A stretch of 6,914 nucleotides of DNA, taken from Actinomycetota bacterium (GTDB lineage: Bacteria > Actinomycetota > Thermoleophilia > Gaiellales > Gaiellaceae). Of this stretch, positions 1 to 5,310 are shown in pieces. Location of the stretch: assembly GCA_013812265.1 (NCBI GenBank), contig JACCTQ010000165.1:1-6914 (forward strand), read 5' to 3'. How positions within the stretch are numbered: the first letter of the stretch is position 1; each line of letters opens with the position of its first letter. Both the position numbers and the translations under genes were made by a program. Under the pieces are notes generated by a model. The model saw only the letters and a list, made by a program, of their open reading frames with translations, had not been told where the DNA came from and did no database searches.

Positions 1-106
1 CCTCATCGACCACGCAGTAGGCCGTGAACACCCCCTCCTGATAATCCCCGCCGAACAGCGCGACCTCGACCTGCTCGCCCTTGTACTTGCTCGTGTAGTC
101 GTCCAT
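1..106 (-). CDS. N-terminal part of an unknown protein, cut by the left edge
   Basis: An ATG at 106-104 on the minus strand opens a frame of 35 codons that runs off the left edge without a stop. The start reads MDDYTSKYKGEQVEVALFGG, followed by DYQEGVFTAYCVVDE. Nearly all codons end in G or C (only two GAT and one TAT do not), which fits a real gene in this GC-rich DNA. There is no signal peptide or membrane segment in the visible part, so it is probably cytoplasmic. No Shine-Dalgarno sequence precedes the ATG; a TAGTCT hexamer lies 7 bases upstream, as in a leaderless promoter. I do not recognise the family from this fragment and assign no function. Confidence 0.7.
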   Translation of the reverse strand, partial: MDDYTSKYKGEQVEVALFGGDYQEGVFTAYCVVDE

Positions 107-113
107 TGCGCGG

Positions 114-119
114 AGACTA
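114..119 (-). promoter_or_regulatory. putative -10 hexamer for the left-edge gene
   Basis: The minus strand reads TAGTCT, matching TANNNT, and ends 7 bases before the ATG at 106. Transcription would then start at or within a base or two of the start codon. No convincing -35 hexamer is visible. The same arrangement recurs at four other genes in this window, which is the main reason to list it. Confidence 0.35.
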
Positions 120-132
120 GCGCTTACGGCTC

Positions 133-153
133 AACCAAGCCGTTCGCATTCGC
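133..153. repeat. 21-bp direct repeat, copy 1
   Basis: These 21 bases match 831-851 at 20 of 21 positions (AACCAAGCCGTTCG, then C here and G in copy 2, then ATTCGC). Both copies have the same orientation and both lie upstream of minus-strand genes. This copy ends 27 bases before the ATG at 106, in the region where a -35 element or an activator site would sit. It could be a shared regulatory site, the edge of an inserted segment, or a dispersed repeat; the window alone does not decide. Confidence 0.5.
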
Positions 154-336
154 GTTTCCGATCTGGTACCAAGCGGGCGTCCCCTGCACGCCTAACTCAG
201 CTAGGCGCGACTCCAGGAGTGGACAACCTTGGTCGGGATGACCTTCTACCAGTGCGAGCACTGGCTAGATGTCATGCCGTCGCGCAGAACGCAAGAGCCC
301 CCCTCCCGGGAGTTCTGTTCCGGCCAAGACGCGACG

Positions 337-367
337 GTGCCGCCGTGGCTGGTCGCCACGGCGGCGC
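337..367 (-). terminator. strong hairpin, likely terminator of the frameshifted gene
   Basis: The arms at 339-349 and 355-365 are perfect 11-bp complements (GCCGCCGTGGC and GCCACGGCGGC) around a 5-base loop. A G-U pair and a G-C pair extend the stem to 13 bp. It lies 12 bases beyond the stop of the minus-strand gene at 380-687 and well away from the start of the left-edge gene, so it most likely ends that transcript. It lacks a run of U after the stem, as do many candidate terminators in GC-rich actinobacteria. Confidence 0.55.
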
Positions 368-379
368 GACGCTGGAAAG

Positions 380-687
380 TCAGTGCTGCTCGCCGTGCAT
401 GCAGTCGGTATCGGGGCGGGTGAAGGGTGGCGGAATGAACATCACGGCTCCCGAACCACTGGTCACGATGCATGCGTGAACCAGGCCGGCGCCGTGCGCT
501 GCGGGAAGCATCCCGATGGGAGACAGGATCAAGCCTGCACCTTGACCCGGCACAGGGCCGCCACCCACCCACTGAGTTGTCCCGTGGCCCTGGCCGTTCG
601 GGCTCACGACGACGAGAGGTGTGCGGCGGCAGGAGATGCGAACGCCAGCAGCACCACGAAGAACGGGAGGAGTACGCGGAGCCGCAT
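380..687 (-). pseudogene. small exported protein gene interrupted by a frameshift
   Basis: An ATG at 687-685 starts a classic signal peptide, MRLRVLLPFFVVLLAFASPAAA, with two Arg, a long hydrophobic core and an SPAAA-H cleavage site. Five bases upstream is AAGGGGGTGA, a near-perfect Shine-Dalgarno site. This frame stops after 27 codons at 606-604. The -1 frame is open across the junction and continues from about residue TPLVVVSPNGQGHG to a stop at 382-380. It adds a glycine-rich stretch, a segment LILSPIGMLPAAHGAGLV, and two cysteines (in HAC and TDC) that could form a disulfide in the exported product. Joining the frames gives a protein of about 102 residues, so one base appears to be missing somewhere in about 604-640. 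No slippery heptamer is present, so a mutation or a sequencing error is more likely than programmed frameshifting. A hairpin follows the stop. The family is not recognised. Confidence 0.6.
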
Positions 688-692
688 ACGCC

Positions 693-702
693 TCACCCCC
701 TT
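693..702 (-). promoter_or_regulatory. near-perfect Shine-Dalgarno site for the gene starting at 687
   Basis: The minus strand reads AAGGGGGTGA, 5 bases before the ATG. It pairs with the 3' end of 16S rRNA along the whole stretch if one G-U pair is allowed (consensus AAGGAGGTGA). It is the strongest ribosome binding site in the window and fixes the start of the frameshifted exported protein. Confidence 0.7.
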
Positions 703-715
703 TCGTTCGAGTGAA

Positions 716-737
716 GTGACGATGTTACAACGGTCAC
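716..737. promoter_or_regulatory. inverted repeat over a putative -10 box (possible operator)
   Basis: GTGAC at 716-720 and GTCAC at 733-737 form an inverted repeat with a 12-base spacer. The flanks extend the similarity (GAAGTGAC against GTCACCTTC). On the minus strand the spacer contains TAACAT (727-722), a TANNNT hexamer placed to give an mRNA with a leader of about 28 bases that includes the Shine-Dalgarno site. A third GTCAC is at 755-759, 22 bases from the second. A dimeric repressor binding here would cover the promoter of the gene starting at 687. No regulator is identified. Confidence 0.35.
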
Positions 738-830
738 CTTCGCGAAACACGGGGGTCACACCGGGCTAAACGAGACCCTCGACCAAAGTCCAAGGCAGGT
801 CCCGCCAGACGGACGCCCCGTTTCCCTGTA

Positions 831-851
831 AACCAAGCCGTTCGGATTCGC
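831..851. repeat. 21-bp direct repeat, copy 2
   Basis: The second copy of the element at 133-153, differing at one base, in the same orientation and 698 bases away. It lies 144 bases upstream of the minus-strand ATG at 687 and between that gene and the plus-strand gene at 993. The two copies bracket the frameshifted exported-protein gene and its hairpin. Confidence 0.5.
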
Positions 852-866
852 CGTCCAGGCTAGCGC

Positions 867-992
867 AAGGAGGCTCGAGAGTGAGCACACGGGACGAGGT
901 CCCGGCCGGTAGCATGGGGAGTGCATGCGTACGGAGACGACCCGACCGAGCGCGTCGTCCCCCACAGCGCGCATCTCGTGAAGCGGGGAGCG
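867..992 (+). other. strong Shine-Dalgarno and GTG in a different frame from the next gene
   Basis: AAGGAGG at 867-873 is followed after 7 bases by GTG at 881. The frame it opens begins MSTRDEVPAGS and stays open to 1126, overlapping the secreted-protein gene in another frame. From about 921 to 992 the frame of the downstream gene, not this one, has the GC-rich third positions expected of coding DNA, and that frame is open back to 885. This could be a leader reading frame, a frameshift near 911-925 separating the real start from the gene, or a chance Shine-Dalgarno match. The region 688-992 has no other supported gene; it also holds the inverted repeat at 716-737 and the repeat copy at 831-851. 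Confidence 0.3.
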
Positions 993-1694
993 ATGGCGCG
1001 AACCCCAATGAGCCGGTTCGACGTTCGTGTCGTCCTGGCGACAGTCATAGCCCTCGTCGCTCTCACAGGACTTCCAGGAGCAGCGGGTGGGACGCCGACC
1101 CGGGTCTTGTTTACCGTGCGCGCTGATCCGGCCGGAGACATGACGTTTACGGCCACGCCTCCTTTCTGCGCCGAGGGCAGTACCGTGAGGCGGCCCGTCG
1201 GCGGGGTCCAGCAGGCGACGATGACCTGCGCTGACGGCAGCGGCACGATCGTCGCACGCGGCGCATCGGCGTTGTCGTTCACCGGAACGGGCAAGTACGC
1301 CGATCTCCGAGGCCAGGGAAGCTGCGCTCACGATGCGACAGAGAACACGGTCGAGCACTGTCAGGCGCTCGTCGATCATGACGCGGTTGCCCCTCAGGCG
1401 CGGGACTTAGCAGTGAAAGTCTTGCTGCAAAAGCCAAAGAAGCTGCGTATCTATTCGCTGCGCGTTTCCTTCAAGCCGGAAGACAACCTGGCGGAGAATT
1501 CGGTTCGGTACGCCTTGGTGGTGGACGCCGGTTCTCAGTTCGTGAAGCGCTCCGGAGCGACCACCGCGCCCGTCGCTTACACGCTACGGATCCGTGCGCC
1601 GAAGAACGTGCGCAGCCTCCGGCTCACGCTTACGATGGCCGATCCCGTCGGCAATGAGAGCAGGCTGTCGCAGGCGATCCGCTTGCCACGCTGA
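993..1694 (+). CDS. secreted protein of unknown function, two beta-rich regions
   Basis: The protein has 233 residues from the ATG at 993. Residues 1-31 form a signal peptide (MSRFDVR, then the hydrophobic stretch VVLATVIALVALTGL, then PGAAG), so it should be exported. Residues 35-130 carry four cysteines (59, 79, 111, 123), probably two disulfides, and a segment SFTGTGKYADLRGQGSC (95-111). That segment resembles the GTGxYAxLRGxG turn of small beta-barrel domains (DUF3224 or allene oxide cyclase-like); the link is a resemblance only. Residues 150-233 look like a bacterial Ig-like domain (RVSFKPEDNLAENSVRYALV, DPVGNESRLS). The start is uncertain: ATG 1008 and GTG 978 are in frame, and the frame is open back to 885 with coding-like composition. 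GGGGAG lies only 2 bases before the ATG at 993. It could bind a cell-wall or extracellular ligand, but nothing proves it. Confidence 0.75.
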   Translation: MARTPMSRFDVRVVLATVIALVALTGLPGAAGGTPTRVLFTVRADPAGDMTFTATPPFCAEGSTVRRPVGGVQQATMTCADGSGTIVARGASALSFTGTGKYADLRGQGSCAHDATENTVEHCQALVDHDAVAPQARDLAVKVLLQKPKKLRIYSLRVSFKPEDNLAENSVRYALVVDAGSQFVKRSGATTAPVAYTLRIRAPKNVRSLRLTLTMADPVGNESRLSQAIRLPR

Positions 1695-1786
1695 CGACGT
1701 TAAGGGCCTGTCCAGAAAGTGGCCGCGGTGGATGCCTGCCACCCGCGCCTCAGCTAGCTCGGCACTTCGGTGGTCTCACGCTCGGC

Positions 1787-2368
1787 TTATGGTGACGGCG
1801 GGAGGTCTACCTGAGGGACCCGAAGAACGGCGTCCCGGATCTCCACGATGTTGACGGCGCAGTTATCGACCACCACCCGGGCAGAGGCGTTGCCGCCCCC
1901 GTTCACGTGTGCGCGGGAGAGGACGGCCCGAATCGGTCCGCCGTGCGTCACGACCAGCACCCGAGCGTCGGGGTGGCGCTCCGAGATCTCGAGGATGGCG
2001 CCCATGACGCGATCTGCTACCTCCTCGGTCGACTCGCCGTCGCCCCAGGGCCCGGACCGTGCCGCGGGGTACCGACTGAGCACCTCCGCGTCGGTGAGCC
2101 CTTCCCACGAGCCGAAGTTCTTCTCCCGCAAGGCCGGAAGCGTGCTCACATCGAGGCCACGATGCCGCGCCACGATGGCGGCGGTCTCCTGGGCGCGGGC
2201 GAGGTCGCTGGAGTAGACGGCGTCGAAGTGCTCGTCGCGGAGCTCCTCGGCAAGCGCCCGGGCTTGCTCGCGACCGCGGTCGTTGAGAGGACGGTCCACG
2301 TGCCCTTGCACGCGCCGCTGCAGATTCCAGTCCGTCTCTCCGTGGCGTGTGAGCAGGATCGTGGTCAC
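1787..2368 (-). CDS. histidine phosphatase family protein (phosphoglycerate mutase-like)
   Basis: The protein has 193 residues, usual for this superfamily. It opens with LLTRHGETDWN, in which Arg8 and His9 are the phosphate-binding Arg and the catalytic His that becomes phosphorylated. SSDLARAQETA holds the second phosphate-binding Arg (58), LREKNFGSWEG the general acid candidate Glu82, and VVTHGG the second His (142), so all catalytic residues are present. Such enzymes remove phosphate from small molecules (alpha-ribazole phosphate, sugar phosphates, phosphoglycerate) in the cytoplasm; the substrate cannot be read from the sequence. The C-terminal part has VDNCAVNIVEI, common in this family. 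The start is GTG at 2368 without a Shine-Dalgarno site; TAGCGT lies 6 bases upstream. The gene is divergent from the dGTPase-like gene and convergent with the secreted-protein gene at 993-1694. No clear terminator is visible in the 92 bases between the two convergent stops. Confidence 0.92.
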   Translation of the reverse strand: MTTILLTRHGETDWNLQRRVQGHVDRPLNDRGREQARALAEELRDEHFDAVYSSDLARAQETAAIVARHRGLDVSTLPALREKNFGSWEGLTDAEVLSRYPAARSGPWGDGESTEEVADRVMGAILEISERHPDARVLVVTHGGPIRAVLSRAHVNGGGNASARVVVDNCAVNIVEIRDAVLRVPQVDLPPSP

Positions 2369-2374
2369 GGCTCT

Positions 2375-2380
2375 ACGCTA
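2375..2380 (-). promoter_or_regulatory. putative -10 hexamer of the phosphatase gene
   Basis: The minus strand reads TAGCGT (TANNNT), followed by AGAGCC and then the GTG start at 2368. This spacing would place the first transcribed base on the start codon, giving a leaderless mRNA. No good -35 element is visible. Confidence 0.4.
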
Positions 2381-2397
2381 GCGGCCGGAGCGGCCGC
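2381..2397. promoter_or_regulatory. perfect 7-bp inverted repeat between divergent promoters
   Basis: GCGGCCG, GAG, CGGCCGC: a perfect inverted repeat with a 3-base centre in the 64-base gap between the phosphatase and the dGTPase-like gene. It abuts the phosphatase -10 hexamer and would cover its -35 region, and it ends 21 bases before the -10 candidate of the other gene. It could be an operator shared by both genes. The high GC content raises the odds of chance. Confidence 0.3.
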
Positions 2398-2418
2398 CGG
2401 GACGTCCCTCTCATCGTC

Positions 2419-2424
2419 TAGCCT
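2419..2424 (+). promoter_or_regulatory. putative -10 hexamer of the dGTPase-dnaG unit
   Basis: TAGCCT (TANNNT) ends 8 bases before the ATG at 2433, so transcription would begin within about two bases of the start codon. No Shine-Dalgarno site lies in between. It mirrors the arrangement at the divergent phosphatase gene. Confidence 0.35.
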
Positions 2425-2432
2425 GACTGAAG

Positions 2433-3392
2433 ATGCCGAAGGTTGCAGGCAGGGTCGTGGACGTCTTCGAAGAGCGCATGCGCGCGCACGAGGACGCATG
2501 CCTTTCACCACTGGCCGTGCGTTCTTACGAGACCCGTGGGCGCTTGCGCGACGACGACACCTGCCGCCTGCGCACGCCCTTCCAGCGGGACCGCGACCGC
2601 ATCCTGCACTCGAAGGCATTCCGGCGGCTGAAGGGGAAGACGCAGGTCTTCATCGATCCTTCCGGCGACCACTACCGGACTCGCATGACCCATACGCTCG
2701 AGACGACCGGCATCGCGCGGGGTGCGGCCCGGGCGCTCCGCCTCAACGAGGATCTCACCGAGGCCATCGGCCTCGGCCACGACATGGGGCACACGCCGTT
2801 CGGGCATGCGGGTGAGGACGCGCTCGACGAGCAGCTCCGCGTCCGCTTCGACGGGCACTTCCGCCACAACGAGCAATCGCTCCGGATTGCCGAGACCCTC
2901 AACCTCACCACCGAGGTCCGGGACGGGATCCTGACCCATACCGGCGAGCGGGAGCCCGGGACACTCGAGGGCAAGATCGTCCGCCTGGTCGATCGCGTCG
3001 CGTACATCAACCACGACATCGACGACGCCATTCGGTACGGAATCCTCAGAGTGGAGGACCTGCCGCGGGAGGAGGTCGCGCTGCTCGGGCCGACCGGATC
3101 GCGCCGCATCGACACGCTCGTCCATGATCTCGTCGAGATGTCCGAGCGTTCGGGCGACATCGAGCAGAGCCCCGAGATCGGCTCCGCGATGCTCTCGCTC
3201 CGCTCCTTCATGTTCGAGCACGTCTACCTGGGACCGAACACACGAGCCGAGCACGAGCGGGCGCGGATGGTGGTCAGCACCATTTTCGGGCACCTTGCGG
3301 ACCGGGGGGATCCGCCCGAGCAGATCACCGAGTACGTTGCCGGCATGACTGATCGTTTCGCGCTGGCATACGCCGCGACACTCTCCGGCTAG
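2433..3392 (+). CDS. dgt: dGTPase-like HD-domain triphosphohydrolase
   Basis: The protein has 319 residues. Enzymes of this family cut dNTPs, classically dGTP, into the deoxynucleoside and tripolyphosphate, and so control the DNA precursor pool in the cytoplasm. The family pattern is clear: residues 32-39 YETRGRLR; RTPFQRDRDRILHSKAFRRL (47-66); RTRMTHTLE with metal ligand His87; LGHDMGHTPFGHAGE with His116-Asp117; FRHNEQSLR (143-151); and LVDRVAYINHDIDDAI (185-200) with the downstream acidic residues. The length fits the short actinobacterial type rather than the roughly 500-residue E. coli Dgt. dnaG follows 23 bases downstream on the same strand, as in mycobacteria, so one operon is likely. 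The start is not certain: ATG 2433 has no Shine-Dalgarno but a TAGCCT box, while GTG 2457 and ATG 2478 (after GAAGAG) are in frame. True substrate preference cannot be told from sequence. Confidence 0.93.
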   Translation: MPKVAGRVVDVFEERMRAHEDACLSPLAVRSYETRGRLRDDDTCRLRTPFQRDRDRILHSKAFRRLKGKTQVFIDPSGDHYRTRMTHTLETTGIARGAARALRLNEDLTEAIGLGHDMGHTPFGHAGEDALDEQLRVRFDGHFRHNEQSLRIAETLNLTTEVRDGILTHTGEREPGTLEGKIVRLVDRVAYINHDIDDAIRYGILRVEDLPREEVALLGPTGSRRIDTLVHDLVEMSERSGDIEQSPEIGSAMLSLRSFMFEHVYLGPNTRAEHERARMVVSTIFGHLADRGDPPEQITEYVAGMTDRFALAYAATLSG

Positions 3393-3415
3393 TGCTCCGC
3401 CCCGGAAGTCGCTAA

Positions 3416-5086
3416 GTGGCGCGGATCAAGGACTCCTCGGTCCGCGAGGCGGTCGCCGCGGCCGACATCGTGGAGGTCGTCTCGGGGCGCACTCCGCTGC
3501 GGCGAGCGGGGGCGCGGTACACCGGGCTCTGTCCCTTCCACGAGGAACGAACGCCGAGCTTCTCCGTTGCGCCACAGGACAAGCTCTATTACTGCTTCGG
3601 CTGCGGCAAGGGGGGAGACGTCATCTCGTTCGTGCGCGAGACGGAGAACCTCGACTTCGCCGAGGCGGTCGAGTGGCTCGCCGAGCGATTCCGCGTCACG
3701 CTCGAATACGAGGAGTCGTCGCCCCGGATTGATGCCCAGCGAAAGCACCGCGAGCGCCTGCTCGCGCTGCTCGAGCAGGCGGCCGGTTTCTACGAGCGCT
3801 ACCTCTGGGAGTCGCGGCTGGGGGAGGGCGCGCGGCAGTATCTTCGGGAGCGGAAGCTCGAGGAGCCCGTGTGTCGTGAATACCGGCTCGGGTTGTCTCC
3901 CGGCGGAGCCACGCTGGCGCAGAAGGCCAGGGAGGGAGAATTCAGCCAGACCGAGCTGGAGGATGCAGGTCTCGTTAACCGGCGGGGCAACGACTATTTC
4001 AGCGATCGACTTCTCTTTCCGCTCTCGGATCCGCGCGGCCGCGTGATCGGCTTCGGCGCCCGTCGCATGCGCGAAGACGATCCCCTCCGGGCCAAATACG
4101 TCAACTCTCCGGAGGGTGAGCTCTTCCACAAGGCCGGAGTCGTCTATGGGCTCCACCTCGCCCGCGCCGCCGTCGCCAAGGAAGATCGGGCCATCGTCGT
4201 CGAGGGGTACACGGACGTGCTCGCACTCCACCAGGTCGGCCTCCAGCCGGTGGTCGCCTCCATGGGGACGTCCCTGACAGAGCGCCAGCTGAAAGAGCTC
4301 GGTCGCCTCACGCGCAGGATCTTTCTCTGCTTCGACTCCGACGCGGCCGGTGAGGCGGCCACGCTGCGTGGCATGGAGATCGCCCACGCGCTCGACCTTC
4401 AGGTGCGAGTCGTCGCGCTCCCTGCCGGCCTCGACCCCGCCGACGCCGCGGAGGGATTCGAGGATCTGCTCCGGGGCGCCGAGAGTTATGTCAAGCATCG
4501 GGCTCGGCTCGCGATCGAGGGTGCTCGAGACCGCGAGGAGGCTTTCAGAGAGGTTCGCGAGGTGCTGTCGCGCTTCGACGACTCGCCGGAGCGGCAGGAT
4601 GCCGTCAGCTTTGCTGCGGACCGGCTCGATCTCCCGCGAGAGACCCAGGCCGGGCTGGCGCCCCGCGCCCGGCGTGCGAGCGGGGGCCTGTCGCCCAAGC
4701 TGCTCGTATCGGGCTTCCGGCTGGAGCGCATGTTCCTCGCCGCGTGCGTACTCGATCCTGAAGGCGCCGCCGAGTACGTGACCCAGCTCGGCGACGAGCA
4801 CTTCGACAGCGAGGATCACCGCCGCCTCCGCGCCGAGCTCGCGGGTGAGGTCGTGGCGGCGGGCGACGACGCCGCGCTGCGCGCCGAGCTCTGGGCAACC
4901 GCCGAGCAGGAAGGCGTCTCACCGGCAAGCGCGAGGGGGCTCTTCCTCGAGCTGCAGGAGCGGTGGATCGAGCGCGAGATCGCCCATCTGCATACCCGCC
5001 CGATGACGGGCGAGGACGAGCGGCGCCACGGCGAGCTCGTCCAGCTTCAAAGCAAGCTGCGAGCGGCGGTCACCGAGCAGGCGTAG
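3416..5086 (+). CDS. dnaG: DNA primase DnaG
   Basis: DnaG makes the short RNA primers for chromosome replication at the fork, working with the replicative helicase. The protein has 556 residues, against 581 in E. coli. The N-terminal zinc-binding domain has the CHC2 pattern Cys39-Pro-Phe-His42 and Cys60-Phe-Gly-Cys63. The RNA polymerase core follows, with SDRLLFPLSDPRGRVIGFGA (196-215) and KYVNSPEG (227-234). The Toprim part has the catalytic Glu263 in VVEGYTDVLALHQ and Asp307/Asp309 in LCFDSDAAG, with LDPAD (339-343) after it. The C-terminal region (about 425-556) is helical and charged and should bind DnaB helicase; it is the least conserved part. The start is GTG at 3416, with GGAAG at 3404-3408 spaced 7 bases, and MARIKDSSVREAV is a typical primase N-terminus. 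It is probably co-transcribed with the dGTPase-like gene, and all key residues are intact. Confidence 0.98.
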   Translation: MARIKDSSVREAVAAADIVEVVSGRTPLRRAGARYTGLCPFHEERTPSFSVAPQDKLYYCFGCGKGGDVISFVRETENLDFAEAVEWLAERFRVTLEYEESSPRIDAQRKHRERLLALLEQAAGFYERYLWESRLGEGARQYLRERKLEEPVCREYRLGLSPGGATLAQKAREGEFSQTELEDAGLVNRRGNDYFSDRLLFPLSDPRGRVIGFGARRMREDDPLRAKYVNSPEGELFHKAGVVYGLHLARAAVAKEDRAIVVEGYTDVLALHQVGLQPVVASMGTSLTERQLKELGRLTRRIFLCFDSDAAGEAATLRGMEIAHALDLQVRVVALPAGLDPADAAEGFEDLLRGAESYVKHRARLAIEGARDREEAFREVREVLSRFDDSPERQDAVSFAADRLDLPRETQAGLAPRARRASGGLSPKLLVSGFRLERMFLAACVLDPEGAAEYVTQLGDEHFDSEDHRRLRAELAGEVVAAGDDAALRAELWATAEQEGVSPASARGLFLELQERWIEREIAHLHTRPMTGEDERRHGELVQLQSKLRAAVTEQA

Positions 5087-5091
5087 GTAGC

Positions 5092-5097
5092 TAAAAT
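5092..5097 (+). promoter_or_regulatory. putative -10 box of the tRNA-Asn gene
   Basis: TAAAAT lies 5 bases after the dnaG stop in an AT-rich patch (CTAAAATTCC) that stands out from the surrounding GC-rich DNA. A start about 7 bases later would give a short leader of roughly 10 bases before the mature tRNA. There is no good -35 hexamer; that region would lie inside the end of dnaG. The tRNA could also be read through from dnaG. Confidence 0.4.
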
Positions 5098-5113
5098 TCC
5101 CCGGCTGCGCCGA

Positions 5114-5190
<77 letters not shown>

Positions 5191-5192
5191 CT

Positions 5193-5219
5193 AAAGCCCC
5201 GCTCAGGGGCTTTGTTGTT
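5193..5219 (+). terminator. intrinsic terminator after tRNA-Asn
   Basis: AAAGCCCC (5193-5200) and GGGGCTTT (5206-5213) form a perfect 8-bp stem with a 5-base loop, followed by the T-rich GTTGTT. It begins 7 bases after the tRNA and should end the dgt-dnaG-tRNA transcription block, insulating the next gene. Confidence 0.85.
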
Positions 5220-5245
5220 GCCATAAACGACGACGGCGAGGTGCC

Positions 5246-5269
5246 TCTGCAAGCGGTTCTGCAAGCGGG
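5246..5269. repeat. two tandem 12-base units upstream of the gene at 5311
   Basis: TCTGCAAGCGGT and TCTGCAAGCGGG stand side by side, 11 of 12 bases identical. If transcription starts at the ATG at 5311, they cover about -65 to -42, a usual place for activator binding just upstream of a -35 element. The 12-base period is near one helical turn, which fits two protein subunits on one face of the DNA. This is inference from position alone. Confidence 0.4.
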
Positions 5270-5298
5270 CGGTTATGGAGAGACAGGCCAAAGGCGAA

Positions 5299-5304
5299 TA
5301 TCCT
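5299..5304 (+). promoter_or_regulatory. putative -10 hexamer of the exported-protein gene at 5311
   Basis: TATCCT (TANNNT) is followed by GCGTTC and then the ATG at 5311, the same 6-base gap as at the phosphatase gene. Transcription would begin at the start codon. The nearest Shine-Dalgarno-like stretch (AAGGCGA, 5291-5297) is 13 bases from the ATG, too far for a normal site. Confidence 0.4.
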
Positions 5305-5310
5305 GCGTTC

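Noticed and set aside
219..769. Several plus-strand open frames
   Set aside because: They are antisense to the frameshifted exported-protein gene, Arg-rich and Ser-rich with no start signals, as expected for non-coding frames in GC-rich DNA.
756..1379. Minus-strand open frame of 207 codons
   Set aside because: It has no ribosome binding site or recognisable motif and overlaps the secreted-protein gene, whose signal peptide and composition are convincing.
1725..1746. Possible terminator hairpin GCGGTGG / CCACCCGC between two convergent genes
   Set aside because: The stem needs a bulge, the arms are short and no U run follows; it is too weak to list as a feature.
1907..2815. Plus-strand open frame of 302 codons
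   Set aside because: It spans the phosphatase gene in antisense and then the start of the dGTPase-like gene in another frame; both of those have clear family motifs.
2505..3293. Minus-strand open frame of 262 codons
   Set aside because: It is antisense to the dGTPase-like gene and shows no independent motif or start signal.
3389..4819. Long minus-strand open frame of 476 codons opposite dnaG
   Set aside because: It lies wholly over dnaG, whose catalytic and zinc-binding residues are complete. Long antisense frames are expected in GC-rich genes.
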